From positions 1-7,724 of the forward strand of contig RFJX01000285.1 of NCBI GenBank assembly GCA_003694425.1: a DNA stretch of 7,724 nucleotides, in the 5' to 3' direction. The number at the start of each line of letters is the position of its first letter. Within the stretch, counting starts at the first letter, position 1. The notes under the pieces are model-generated. The model was not told where the DNA came from. It searched no databases and saw only the letters and a list, made by a program, of their open reading frames with translations. This DNA comes from Gammaproteobacteria bacterium (GTDB lineage: Bacteria > Pseudomonadota > Gammaproteobacteria > J113). Both the position numbers and the translations under genes were made by a program. This document shows, one piece after another, positions 1 to 5,555 of this stretch.

Positions 1-133
1 AGATGATGATGATCAGCAACACGAAGATCTTGCTGGTGTCCATGACGAAGAAGTGGACCGCCTCACCGGGGCGGGTCCCGGGTTCGAGACTGAGCAGCCC
101 CCAGGTGAGCCGATCGGCCAGCCATGTGAACAT
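1..133 (-). CDS. Permease of the YraQ/ArsP (UPF0718, DUF318) family, N-terminal fragment
   Basis: The first 44 codons of a gene that continues beyond the left edge. The ATG at 133-131 is the only possible start, because an in-frame TAG lies just upstream (155-157) with no start codon between; no good Shine-Dalgarno is visible. The N-terminus has a short amphipathic stretch (MFTWLADRLTWGLLSL), then PGTRPGEAVHFFVMDTSKIF, then the beginning of a hydrophobic segment (VLLIIII). This layout, with R-x-G-E-A-x-x-F-F and a D-T-x-K-I-F before the first membrane helix, is what I know from YraQ/ArsP-type permeases. Characterised ArsP proteins are inner-membrane exporters of trivalent organoarsenicals. 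It lies 56 nt downstream of the thiolase stop, on the same strand as the ars genes, so it is probably the next gene of that operon. Family assignment is from a short fragment. The ArsP role is inference from context; other members of the family have no known substrate. Confidence 0.7.
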   Translation of the reverse strand, partial: MFTWLADRLTWGLLSLEPGTRPGEAVHFFVMDTSKIFVLLIIII

Positions 134-189
134 CTGAGGGCTGCCGCTGCCGTACTAGCGGGAAGATGCGACGGGCAGACCCTGGCCGC

Positions 190-1374
190 TCACAGGGCTT
201 CCAGGCACAGGGCGATACCCTGACCACCGCCGATGCACATGGTGACCACGCCCCGCCTGAGGCCGTCGCGGCGCATCGAGTGGATCAGGCGGGTGGTGAG
301 TATCGCCCCCGTGGCACCGATCGGGTGGCCGTGGGCGATGGCGCCGCCCTCGGGATTGACGATCTCCTCGTCGAGCCCGAGCTCGCGCAGGCAGGCCAGG
401 GTGATGGCGGCAAAGGCCTCGTTGATCTCGATGCGTTCGATATCACCGATCTCCCAGCCGGCCCGTTCCAGGGCCTGGCGCACCGCCGGTACCGGACCGA
501 TACCGAACAGGCCCGGCTCCACCGCGGCGATGCCATAGGAGACGATCCGGGCCACCGGCTCCAGCCCCTGCCCCTTCGCCCACTCCCCGTCACAGACGAG
601 CATGGCCGCGGCCCCGCTGTTCAGGCCGGGCGCGTTCCCGGCCGTGATGGTGCCATCCTCGCGGAAGGCCGGGCGCAGCCTGGCCAGTGATTCGGCTGTA
701 GTATCGGGCCGGTTGTGCTCGTCGCGGTCGAACAGGGTCGGCCCCTTGCGTCCCGGGACCTCGACCGGAACGATCTCGGCCTCGAACCTGCCGGCCGCCT
801 GGACGGCGGCGAAACGCTGCTGGGAGCGCAGGGCCCAGCGGTCCTGGTCCTCGCGGCTGATGCCGTATTTCCGGACCAGGTCCTCGGTGTGCCAGCCGGA
901 GTGCTTGCCGCTGAAGGCGTCGTTGAGCCCGTCGCGCAGCATGGCGTCGTAGAGCTGACCATCCCCCATGCGGTAGCCCCAGCGCCCCTGGCTCACCAGA
1001 TAGGGGGCCTGGTCCATGTTCTCCATGCCGCCGGCCACCGCGCAGTCGACGTTACCAAGCAGGACCTCGACGGCCGCCGAGACGATGGCCTGGGCCCCCG
1101 AACCGCAGACCCGGTTCACGGTCATCGCCGGCACCCCGACCGGCAGGCCGCCGTTGATGGCCGCCTGACGTGCGGGATTCATCTTCGCCCCGGCCTGGAT
1201 CACCTGTCCCATCACGGCCGTCTGGACCTTTCCCGCGGGAAGGCCGGAACGGTCAAGCACCGCGGCGATGGTGGTGGCGCCCAGATCGGGGGCCGGGATC
1301 GACTTCAGGCTCCCGTTGTAGGTGCCGATGGCGGTACGCAGGGGATTGCAGATTACGGCGGTACGATTGCTCAT
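190..1374 (-). CDS. Thiolase (acetyl-CoA acetyltransferase family) in the ars operon
   Basis: A complete 394-residue thiolase, the normal length for the biosynthetic/degradative family. Such enzymes condense two acetyl-CoA to acetoacetyl-CoA or cleave 3-ketoacyl-CoA in the cytoplasm. The catalytic set is intact: the nucleophile Cys90 in NRVCGSGAQA, the NEAF motif at 318-321, His350 in GGAIAHGHPIGATG, and the second active-site Cys380 in CIGGGQG. This numbering almost matches the classic Zoogloea enzyme (Cys89, His348, Cys378). One deviation is GNAPGLNSGAAAM near 247-258, where most thiolases have N-D-G-A-A. The ATG at 1374 has a GGGAGG Shine-Dalgarno (1383-1388) 8 nt upstream. The gene starts only 18 nt after the Usp gene stops, so it appears co-transcribed with arsR-arsC-acr3-usp. 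Substrate chain length cannot be read from the sequence. A thiolase is not a recognised arsenic-resistance enzyme, so its role here is unknown; see findings. Confidence 0.93.
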   Translation of the reverse strand: MSNRTAVICNPLRTAIGTYNGSLKSIPAPDLGATTIAAVLDRSGLPAGKVQTAVMGQVIQAGAKMNPARQAAINGGLPVGVPAMTVNRVCGSGAQAIVSAAVEVLLGNVDCAVAGGMENMDQAPYLVSQGRWGYRMGDGQLYDAMLRDGLNDAFSGKHSGWHTEDLVRKYGISREDQDRWALRSQQRFAAVQAAGRFEAEIVPVEVPGRKGPTLFDRDEHNRPDTTAESLARLRPAFREDGTITAGNAPGLNSGAAAMLVCDGEWAKGQGLEPVARIVSYGIAAVEPGLFGIGPVPAVRQALERAGWEIGDIERIEINEAFAAITLACLRELGLDEEIVNPEGGAIAHGHPIGATGAILTTRLIHSMRRDGLRRGVVTMCIGGGQGIALCLEAL

Positions 1375-1392
1375 GGACTGGACCTCCCGATG

Positions 1393-2280
1393 TCATTCGA
1401 TTGGCTGCCCGCTTTCTGCATCGGGCGGGATGAAGAGCACCGGCTGGGGCGCGTGGTTGGCGATGCGATGGGCCACGCCGCCGAGTATCTCCCGGCTGAA
1501 GAAGCCCCGCCCGTGGGTACCCATGACGATGAGACTGTAGTCCCCCCCGTTCGCCTCGCGGAGGATCACCTCGGTCGGATGTCCCAGCTCCAGGGTGGTC
1601 TCTACCCTCGCCGCACCCCGCTGGCGCAGGCGGTCGGCGATCTCCTCCAGCCGCCCCTGGTCGGTACGGTCGAACTCCTCCAGGCGACCCTCCAGATAGG
1701 GGAGCAGGCGATGGCGGTCCTGGACATGGAGCAGGGTCACCTCCGGGTGGGCGACGGAGGCGATCCGCTCGACGGCCTTGAGGACCGTTTCCGCATTCGC
1801 GGAGAAATCGGTGGGAACGAGCAGGTGACGGAACAGGTCGCCGCAGAGGTTGCGGCAGCGGGCCCCCTGCTCCAGCACCTCGACCCGGGCCAGCAGCACC
1901 GGCACCCGGGCATGGCGCAGCACCGAGCAGGCGGTGACACCGATCAGCAGATCGCGCGCCAGATTGTGGCTGTGGGTGGCCACCGCGACGAGGGTACACC
2001 CCTGTTCGGCGACCAGCCGGTTCACCTCCACCTGCACCAGCCCCAGCGGCATCTCGATGGTGGCATCGATGCCCCGGGCGGCGAGCCACTGCCGCTGCTG
2101 TTCCAGTCTGGGCGCCAGCCGCTCCCGGATCTCCTCCTGCAGCCCGGCCGCGGTCTCGACGTCGATGACATGGCACAGGACCGCCTCCCGGCAACCCACC
2201 GCCTTCAGCCCGGCGACACACTCGAGCAGGCTGTCCGAGATGGGGGTCCCGTCGCTCATGACCAGCACTTTCGCAAACAT
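1393..2280 (-). CDS. Universal stress protein, two tandem Usp domains
   Basis: A 295-residue cytoplasmic protein made of two UspA-type domains, about 1-132 and 150-286. The first starts FAKVLVMSDGTPISDSLLE and ends with ATHSHNLARDLLIG...VPVLLAR. The second starts RHLLVPTDFSANAETVLKAV, with the Asp that normally contacts nucleotide, and carries GTHGRGFFSREILGG followed by PQPVLFIP. The second domain approximates the ATP-binding pattern G-2x-G-9x-G-S/T, but with Gly in the final S/T position. The first domain's equivalent (ATHSHNLARDLLIG) is clearly degenerate and probably does not bind ATP. The start is 3 nt after the acr3 stop and no strong Shine-Dalgarno precedes it, so translation is probably coupled to acr3. 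Usp genes next to acr3 occur in many proteobacterial ars operons, but their role is undefined. A regulatory or protective role during arsenite stress is inference. Confidence 0.93.
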   Translation of the reverse strand: MFAKVLVMSDGTPISDSLLECVAGLKAVGCREAVLCHVIDVETAAGLQEEIRERLAPRLEQQRQWLAARGIDATIEMPLGLVQVEVNRLVAEQGCTLVAVATHSHNLARDLLIGVTACSVLRHARVPVLLARVEVLEQGARCRNLCGDLFRHLLVPTDFSANAETVLKAVERIASVAHPEVTLLHVQDRHRLLPYLEGRLEEFDRTDQGRLEEIADRLRQRGAARVETTLELGHPTEVILREANGGDYSLIVMGTHGRGFFSREILGGVAHRIANHAPQPVLFIPPDAESGQPIE

Positions 2281-2283
2281 CTC

Positions 2284-3396
2284 TCAGCCCATCCCCGATG
2301 TCGCATCTGCCTGCGGGAACCAGTGGCGGGTGCGGTTGCAGAAGGCCACCACCGAGAGCATCACCGGCACCTCCACCAGTACCCCTACCACCGTGGCCAG
2401 GGCGGCCCCCGATTCCGGCCCGTACAGGGTGATGGCCGTGGCCACCGCCAGCTCGAAGAAGTTGCTGGCCCCGATCAGGGCGCCGGGCGCGGCCACCGCG
2501 TGTTCCACCCGGAACAGCCGCATCAGGCCATAGGCCAGGGAGGAGTTGAAATAGACCTGCAGCAGGATCGGGATCGCGATCAGCAGGACGTGGAAGGTGC
2601 GGCCGGTGATGTTGTCGGCCTGGAAGGCGAAGATGAAGACCAGGGTGGCGAGCAGTGCAATGACCGTAACCGGGTGCCAGACCTTGAGGTAGCGCCCCTC
2701 GAACCACTGGATGCCGAAGGCGCGGATCAGCAACGTCCGGCTGAGGCTGGCCAGGGCCAGGGGGATGACGATGAAGGTGATCACGCTGTAGAACAGCACG
2801 TCGTAGGGGACGGTGAGGTTGCTCGCTCCGGTGACGAGGAAGCCGACGATGGGCGCGAACAGGACCAGCATGAGGAGGTCGTTCACCGAGACCTGCACCA
2901 AGGTGTAGGCCGGATCGCCGTCGGTCAGGTAGGACCAGACGAAGACCATCGCGGTACAGGGAGCGGCGGCCAGGATGATGCAGCCGGCGATGTACTGGTC
3001 GGCCAGCTCCTCGCCGATGAAGGGCAGGAACAGGTGCTTGAAGAAGAGCCAGGCGATGAGCGCCATGGAGAAGGGCTTGACCAGCCAGTTGACGAACAGG
3101 GTGATCAGGATCCCCTTCGGCCGCCGCCGTACCCCGAGGACACTGGAGAAATCGATCTTCAGCATCATGGGATAGACCATCAGCCAGATCAGCACCGCGA
3201 TGGGGATGTTGATCTGGCTCCCCTGACCGAACTCCAGCCCGCGCAGAGTGGCGGTCAGGCCGGGGAAGGCCTTGCCGATCACCACCCCCGCAACCATGCA
3301 CAGCGCCACCCACAGGGTCAGGTAGCGCTCGAAGGGATTGAGCCGCTTCTCCTCCACCTCCGGGGCGCTTGCGGCCACCGCCTCATTGCTCGTCAT
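2284..3396 (-). CDS. acr3: Arsenite efflux permease Acr3
   Basis: A 370-residue inner-membrane protein of the bile/arsenite/riboflavin transporter (BART) superfamily that exports As(III) using the membrane potential or proton gradient. About ten hydrophobic segments are visible after a charged cytoplasmic N-terminus (1-24, ending RLNPFERYLTLWVAL). The key Acr3 residues are present: Cys147 in AAAPCTAMVFVWS, the essential cysteine of the fourth helix, and Glu342 in GVLVEVPVMLSVV, matching the conserved late-helix glutamate. Other family stretches include MVYPMMLKIDF (73-83), FVNWLVKPFSMA (101-112) and IGASNFFELAVA (308-319). The ATG at 3396 lies inside the end of arsC (14-nt overlap) and has AGGAGA (3402-3407) 5 nt upstream. 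Together with ArsC it completes arsenate detoxification. No arsA or arsB is present, so export does not use the ArsAB ATPase. Confidence 0.96.
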   Translation of the reverse strand: MTSNEAVAASAPEVEEKRLNPFERYLTLWVALCMVAGVVIGKAFPGLTATLRGLEFGQGSQINIPIAVLIWLMVYPMMLKIDFSSVLGVRRRPKGILITLFVNWLVKPFSMALIAWLFFKHLFLPFIGEELADQYIAGCIILAAAPCTAMVFVWSYLTDGDPAYTLVQVSVNDLLMLVLFAPIVGFLVTGASNLTVPYDVLFYSVITFIVIPLALASLSRTLLIRAFGIQWFEGRYLKVWHPVTVIALLATLVFIFAFQADNITGRTFHVLLIAIPILLQVYFNSSLAYGLMRLFRVEHAVAAPGALIGASNFFELAVATAITLYGPESGAALATVVGVLVEVPVMLSVVAFCNRTRHWFPQADATSGMG

Positions 3397-3838
3397 CGCT
3401 GTCTCCTGTCTGGATCCCGAGTTCCTCCAGCAGGTCCCGTACCTGGTCGCGGATCACGTCGCGACTGGCACGGAACACCGCCATCACCTCGCTCTCGTCC
3501 CCCCGGGCCCGGGCCGGGTCTTCCAGCGGCCAGTGCCGCTTGCGCGTGCCCGGCGGCAGCACCGGGCAATGCTCGTCGGCATGGCCGCAGACGGTGATCA
3601 CCACATCCGCCCACTCCAGCATTTCGGGCGTGAGCCGGGTCGACTGCTGGCCGGCGATGTCCACCCCCGCCTCGGCCATCACGGCCACCGCCCTGGGATT
3701 GAGGCCATGGGCCTCGATGCCGGCGGAGCGGGCCTCGACCCTCTTCCCGCCGAGATGTCGGGCCCAGCCCTCGGCCATCTGCGAGCGGCAGGCGTTGCCG
3801 GTGCAGACGAACAGGAGCCTCAGCGGTCGCTCAGGCAC
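3383..3838 (-). CDS. arsC: Arsenate reductase, LMW protein tyrosine phosphatase type (thioredoxin-linked)
   Basis: A 151-residue cytoplasmic enzyme reducing As(V) to As(III). The P-loop is VCTGNACRSQ (CX5R, Cys12 to Arg18). Cys84 (TVCGHADEHCP) and Cys91 complete the three-cysteine disulfide relay, and Asp107 (EDP) matches the general acid. Spacing is the same as in Staphylococcus aureus ArsC (Cys10, Cys82, Cys89, Asp105), shifted by two, so a thioredoxin-coupled mechanism is expected rather than the glutaredoxin-linked E. coli plasmid type. I chose the GTG at 3838: it has GGGGAG (3847-3852) 8 nt upstream, overlaps the arsR stop by 8 nt, and gives the normal length (about 130-155). The open frame extends 35 codons further upstream, but there it only shadows arsR. 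The C-terminus is an acidic tail (DSDDEQ) that overlaps the acr3 start. Confidence 0.95.
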   Translation of the reverse strand: MPERPLRLLFVCTGNACRSQMAEGWARHLGGKRVEARSAGIEAHGLNPRAVAVMAEAGVDIAGQQSTRLTPEMLEWADVVITVCGHADEHCPVLPPGTRKRHWPLEDPARARGDESEVMAVFRASRDVIRDQVRDLLEELGIQTGDSDDEQ

Positions 3839-4178
3839 AGCAACGGCTCCCCGGCCGGTTGGGCATCTCGCCCAGGAGGGCCGCGTCGGAGACGTAGGGT
3901 TCCTGCCCGCCCAGCGCCGTGGCGGTCTGCTCCAGCACCTCACGCTGCCATGACGGCAGGCCGGGAGCTAGGCGGTAGTGCATCCATTGTCCTTCCCGGT
4001 GAGCGTCCACCAGGCCGGCCTCGCGCAGCAGCGCGAGATGGCGCGAGACCACCGGCTGCAGCAGCCCCAGGGCATGGGTCAGCTCGCAGACGCACAGTTC
4101 GCCCTCCCGCTGGAGCAGGACCAGGGCCCGCAGGCGCACGGGGTGGCCCAGGATGGAGAAGAAGCGCGTGGCATCCAT
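3831..4178 (-). CDS. arsR: ArsR-family As(III)-responsive transcriptional repressor
   Basis: A 115-residue winged-helix dimeric repressor of the SmtB/ArsR family. The N-terminus (MDATRFFSILGHPVRLRAL) is the usual dimerisation helix. The arsenite site is the ELCVCEL motif with Cys29 and Cys31, matching Cys32 and Cys34 of E. coli ArsR. The recognition helix follows (LQPVVSRHLALLREAGLV, 40-57), then the wing (REGQWMHYRL, 61-70). The third E. coli cysteine (Cys37) is Thr34 here; it is dispensable in the known protein. The C-terminus ends in an unusual Cys-Cys pair (113-114). The start ATG at 4178 is the only sensible one: a longer open frame upstream runs antisense through the methyltransferase. 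No Shine-Dalgarno precedes it, and the promoter -10 box ends only 7 nt upstream, so the transcript may be leaderless. It is first in the ars operon and should repress it until arsenite binds. Confidence 0.95.
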   Translation of the reverse strand: MDATRFFSILGHPVRLRALVLLQREGELCVCELTHALGLLQPVVSRHLALLREAGLVDAHREGQWMHYRLAPGLPSWQREVLEQTATALGGQEPYVSDAALLGEMPNRPGSRCCA

Positions 4179-4185
4179 GGCGCTG

Positions 4186-4214
4186 AATATATGCCTCGTG
4201 ATATATACTGTCAA
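4186..4214 (-). promoter_or_regulatory. Sigma-70 promoter of the ars operon
   Basis: On the minus strand there is a perfect -35 TTGACA (4214-4209), a 17-nt spacer, and a -10 TATATT (4191-4186, five of six matching TATAAT). It is the strongest promoter-like sequence I see in the window and stands out against the GC-rich surroundings. A start site 6-8 nt past the -10 falls at about 4177-4180, at the arsR ATG (4178). AT-rich palindromes occupy the -10, the spacer and the bases beside the -35, which would let a bound ArsR dimer block RNA polymerase. Confidence 0.82.
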
Positions 4215-4225
4215 GCGTATATACG
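4186..4225. promoter_or_regulatory. Probable ArsR operator: three AT-rich palindromic islands
   Basis: Three short AT-alternating islands lie 15-16 bp apart: AATATATG (4186-4193), GATATATAC (4200-4208) and the perfect 10-bp palindrome CGTATATACG (4216-4225). The first two form an inverted pair, ATATAT (4187-4192) and ATATAT (4201-4206), separated by 8 bp. The second and third share TATATAC as a repeat. ArsR/SmtB repressors bind AT-rich dyads overlapping their own promoters, so this is the expected operator. It also lies within 40-80 bp of the divergent methyltransferase start and could regulate that gene too. The exact bound bases are not determinable by eye. Confidence 0.65.
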
Positions 4226-4262
4226 TCTGTGATATCGTCCCCTCCGCCGACCGGAGATCGCC

Positions 4263-4988
4263 ATGGAAAACGAAGTCCCCCAGCGCGGATTGCCCGACTA
4301 CCTGGTCCGCCACTATCGCCACGCCTACCTCTCGGCATGGGGACTGCGCCTCTTCGACCGCGGTCCGGTGATCAACGCCATTCTCTTCGGCCACTACCGG
4401 CGGCTGCTCGAGGGGGTGCTGGAACGGCTCGACCGGCCCCGGCGGCTGCTGCAGCTGAGCTGTGCCTACGGCAGCCTCACCCCCCGCCTGCTGGCCGCCC
4501 TGCCCGCCGACTCGGAACTGCACCTGTGCGACGTGGTTCCGGCACAGCTCGCCCTGGCCCGCGGCAAGGGGAGCGGCGACCAGCGACTGCGGGCCTGCCG
4601 GATGAACGCCGAATCGCTCGGCTACGCGGAGGATTCCTTCGATACCGTGCTGATCTTCTTTCTCCTCCACGAGCTGCCGGCGACGGCACGGCGGCGGGTG
4701 CTGGCGGAGGCCCTGCGGGTACTGCGCCCGGGGGGCCGACTCCTGGTCGCCGACTACGCGCCGGCGCCGTGGCGGCACCCCTTCCATCGCCTGCGGCCGC
4801 TGCGCGGCCTGCTCTGCCGCCTGGAGCCCTTCCTGGAGGCGTTCTGGAGCGAGGATCGGCACTCATTGCTGGCGGAACAGGCCGCCTTCCTGGGCAAGGT
4901 TCCCCGGGAGGGATACCGGCGGGACTGGTTCGGCGGACTCTACCGGCTGGCGGAGTGGCGCATCACTCCAGCCACCGCCAGCGGCTGA
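4263..4988 (+). CDS. RquA-like protein of the SAM methyltransferase fold (possible rhodoquinone biosynthesis)
   Basis: A 241-residue class I methyltransferase-fold protein. It closely follows the layout I recall for RquA, which converts ubiquinone to rhodoquinone: VPxYLVRHYRHAYLS near the start (5-24), INAILFGHYRRLL (37-49), a non-canonical SAM motif QLSCAYGSLTPRL (64-76) instead of a glycine-rich D-x-G-x-G-x-G, DVVPAQLALAR (90-100), FFLLHELP (132-139), LRPGGRLLVADY (154-165), LEPFLEAFW (187-195) and DWFGGLYRL (221-229). In RquA as I remember it the motif reads C-V-Y-G-D; here it is C-A-Y-G-S, so it may be a paralogue rather than true RquA. The ATG at 4263 has GGAG (4253-4256) 6 nt upstream. 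It is divergent from arsR across 84 bp and ends 26 nt inside the convergent MEKHLA gene. It lacks the ArsM-type DLGCGTGRD motif, so an arsenic methyltransferase role is less likely but not excluded. Confidence 0.72.
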   Translation: MENEVPQRGLPDYLVRHYRHAYLSAWGLRLFDRGPVINAILFGHYRRLLEGVLERLDRPRRLLQLSCAYGSLTPRLLAALPADSELHLCDVVPAQLALARGKGSGDQRLRACRMNAESLGYAEDSFDTVLIFFLLHELPATARRRVLAEALRVLRPGGRLLVADYAPAPWRHPFHRLRPLRGLLCRLEPFLEAFWSEDRHSLLAEQAAFLGKVPREGYRRDWFGGLYRLAEWRITPATASG

Positions 4989-5454
4989 ACATCGCCGCCT
5001 GGCCGCAGGGGCGGCCCTGCCCGTCGGCCAGGTTCCAGACCAGGACATCGCGGATCTCGAAACGCCTGCCGCTGCGGCTGATCCGGACGCCATGGTAATC
5101 GTCGATCCAGCCCTGCCGTCCCACCCGCTCCAGCAGGCGGGCCCGCTCCGCCTGCTGCTCCGGGTCGGCGGAGAGCCTGGAAGGCAGGCCGACGAGCTCA
5201 CCCCACCCGGCTTCCCACAACTGCAGGGCGGTGCGGTTGGCATAGTTGAAGCGCGGCTCCGGGCCGGCATCGTGACTGAGCAGGACCCACGGGGCGTGCC
5301 AGACCTGGCGGGCGAACTCCGCATCCGGCAGTTCCCCTCCCGGCAGATGGCGGCCGCAGAGGCGATGGAGGCTGGCATCCAGCAGCCGGATCCACGGCGC
5401 CAGCCATTCGTTCTCGGGCGCGGGGGGTCCAGCGGCCCCGGGTTCCGGGATCAT
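4963..5454 (-). CDS. MEKHLA-domain protein (PAS-related), function unknown
   Basis: A 163-residue soluble protein that matches the MEKHLA family. Visible family features are WLAPWIRLLDASLHRLCGR (17-35), a PAS-like core FNYANRTALQLWEAGW (69-84), ELVGLPSRLSADPEQQAER (86-104), GWIDDYHGVRISRSGRRFEI (115-134) and VWNLADGQGRPCGQAAMFSRW (139-159). MEKHLA domains resemble PAS sensor domains and occur alone in bacteria or at the C-terminus of plant HD-ZIP III factors; the bacterial function is not established. I chose the ATG at 5454 because AAGGAG (5461-5466) sits 6 nt upstream; an ATG 15 codons further out lacks such a site and would place the start inside the divergent promoter region. There is no signal peptide or membrane segment. 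It overlaps the convergent RquA-like gene by 26 nt and is divergent from the pseudoazurin gene across 101 bp. Confidence 0.85.
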   Translation of the reverse strand: MIPEPGAAGPPAPENEWLAPWIRLLDASLHRLCGRHLPGGELPDAEFARQVWHAPWVLLSHDAGPEPRFNYANRTALQLWEAGWGELVGLPSRLSADPEQQAERARLLERVGRQGWIDDYHGVRISRSGRRFEIRDVLVWNLADGQGRPCGQAAMFSRWRWLE

Positions 5455-5460
5455 GGTTCG

Positions 5461-5466
5461 CTCCTT
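5461..5466 (-). promoter_or_regulatory. Ribosome binding site fixing the MEKHLA start
   Basis: On the minus strand this reads AAGGAG, with a 6-nt gap to the ATG at 5454. It decides between this start and the ATG at 5499, which would add 15 residues that do not look like the family. Confidence 0.75.
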
Positions 5467-5492
5467 GTGTGACGGCTGACTGGCCTCATAAT
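5465..5492 (+). promoter_or_regulatory. Possible promoter for the pseudoazurin gene
   Basis: CATAAT (5487-5492) matches the -10 consensus at five of six positions. TTGTGT (5465-5470), 16 bp upstream, is a weak -35 (only TTG matches). If used, transcription would start near 5499 and leave a 5' leader of about 55 nt containing both inverted repeats described below. Confidence 0.35.
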
Positions 5493-5504
5493 GGAACAAA
5501 ATGG

Positions 5505-5538
5505 CGGTGACCGGTACGGGTCACCGTCCCCCAGGGAC
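5505..5538. repeat. Two adjacent inverted repeats upstream of the pseudoazurin gene
   Basis: The first has 8-bp arms, CGGTGACC (5505-5512) and GGTCACCG (5519-5526), around a 6-nt centre. The second, GTCCC-CCA-GGGAC (5526-5538), follows at once with 5-bp arms and a 3-nt centre. They could be an operator for a dimeric regulator shared by the divergent MEKHLA and pseudoazurin genes, or hairpins in the pseudoazurin leader. There is no T-run, so a terminator is unlikely. Confidence 0.55.
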
Positions 5539-5555
5539 CCGATCACGAGGAGATC

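Noticed and set aside
1253..3313. A 686-codon open frame on the minus strand
   Set aside because: It is an off-frame shadow of acr3, usp and the thiolase; the real frames carry all family motifs and ribosome sites.
715..3597. A 960-codon open frame on the plus strand
   Set aside because: It runs antisense across thiolase, usp, acr3 and arsC and is rich in Gly, Asp, Gln, His and Arg with no recognisable domain. It is a by-product of GC-rich codon bias in the real genes.
4179..4862. A 228-codon N-terminal extension of ArsR
   Set aside because: It would lie antisense to the methyltransferase and read through the promoter and operator. ArsR proteins are normally about 100-120 residues, which the ATG at 4178 gives.
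4263..4988. ArsM arsenite methyltransferase
   Set aside because: The ArsM glycine-rich SAM motif is missing, the length is short, and the whole sequence fits the RquA-like pattern better.
5468..5472. TGTGA, a possible CRP/FNR-type half site
   Set aside because: The matching TCACA half at the right spacing is absent.
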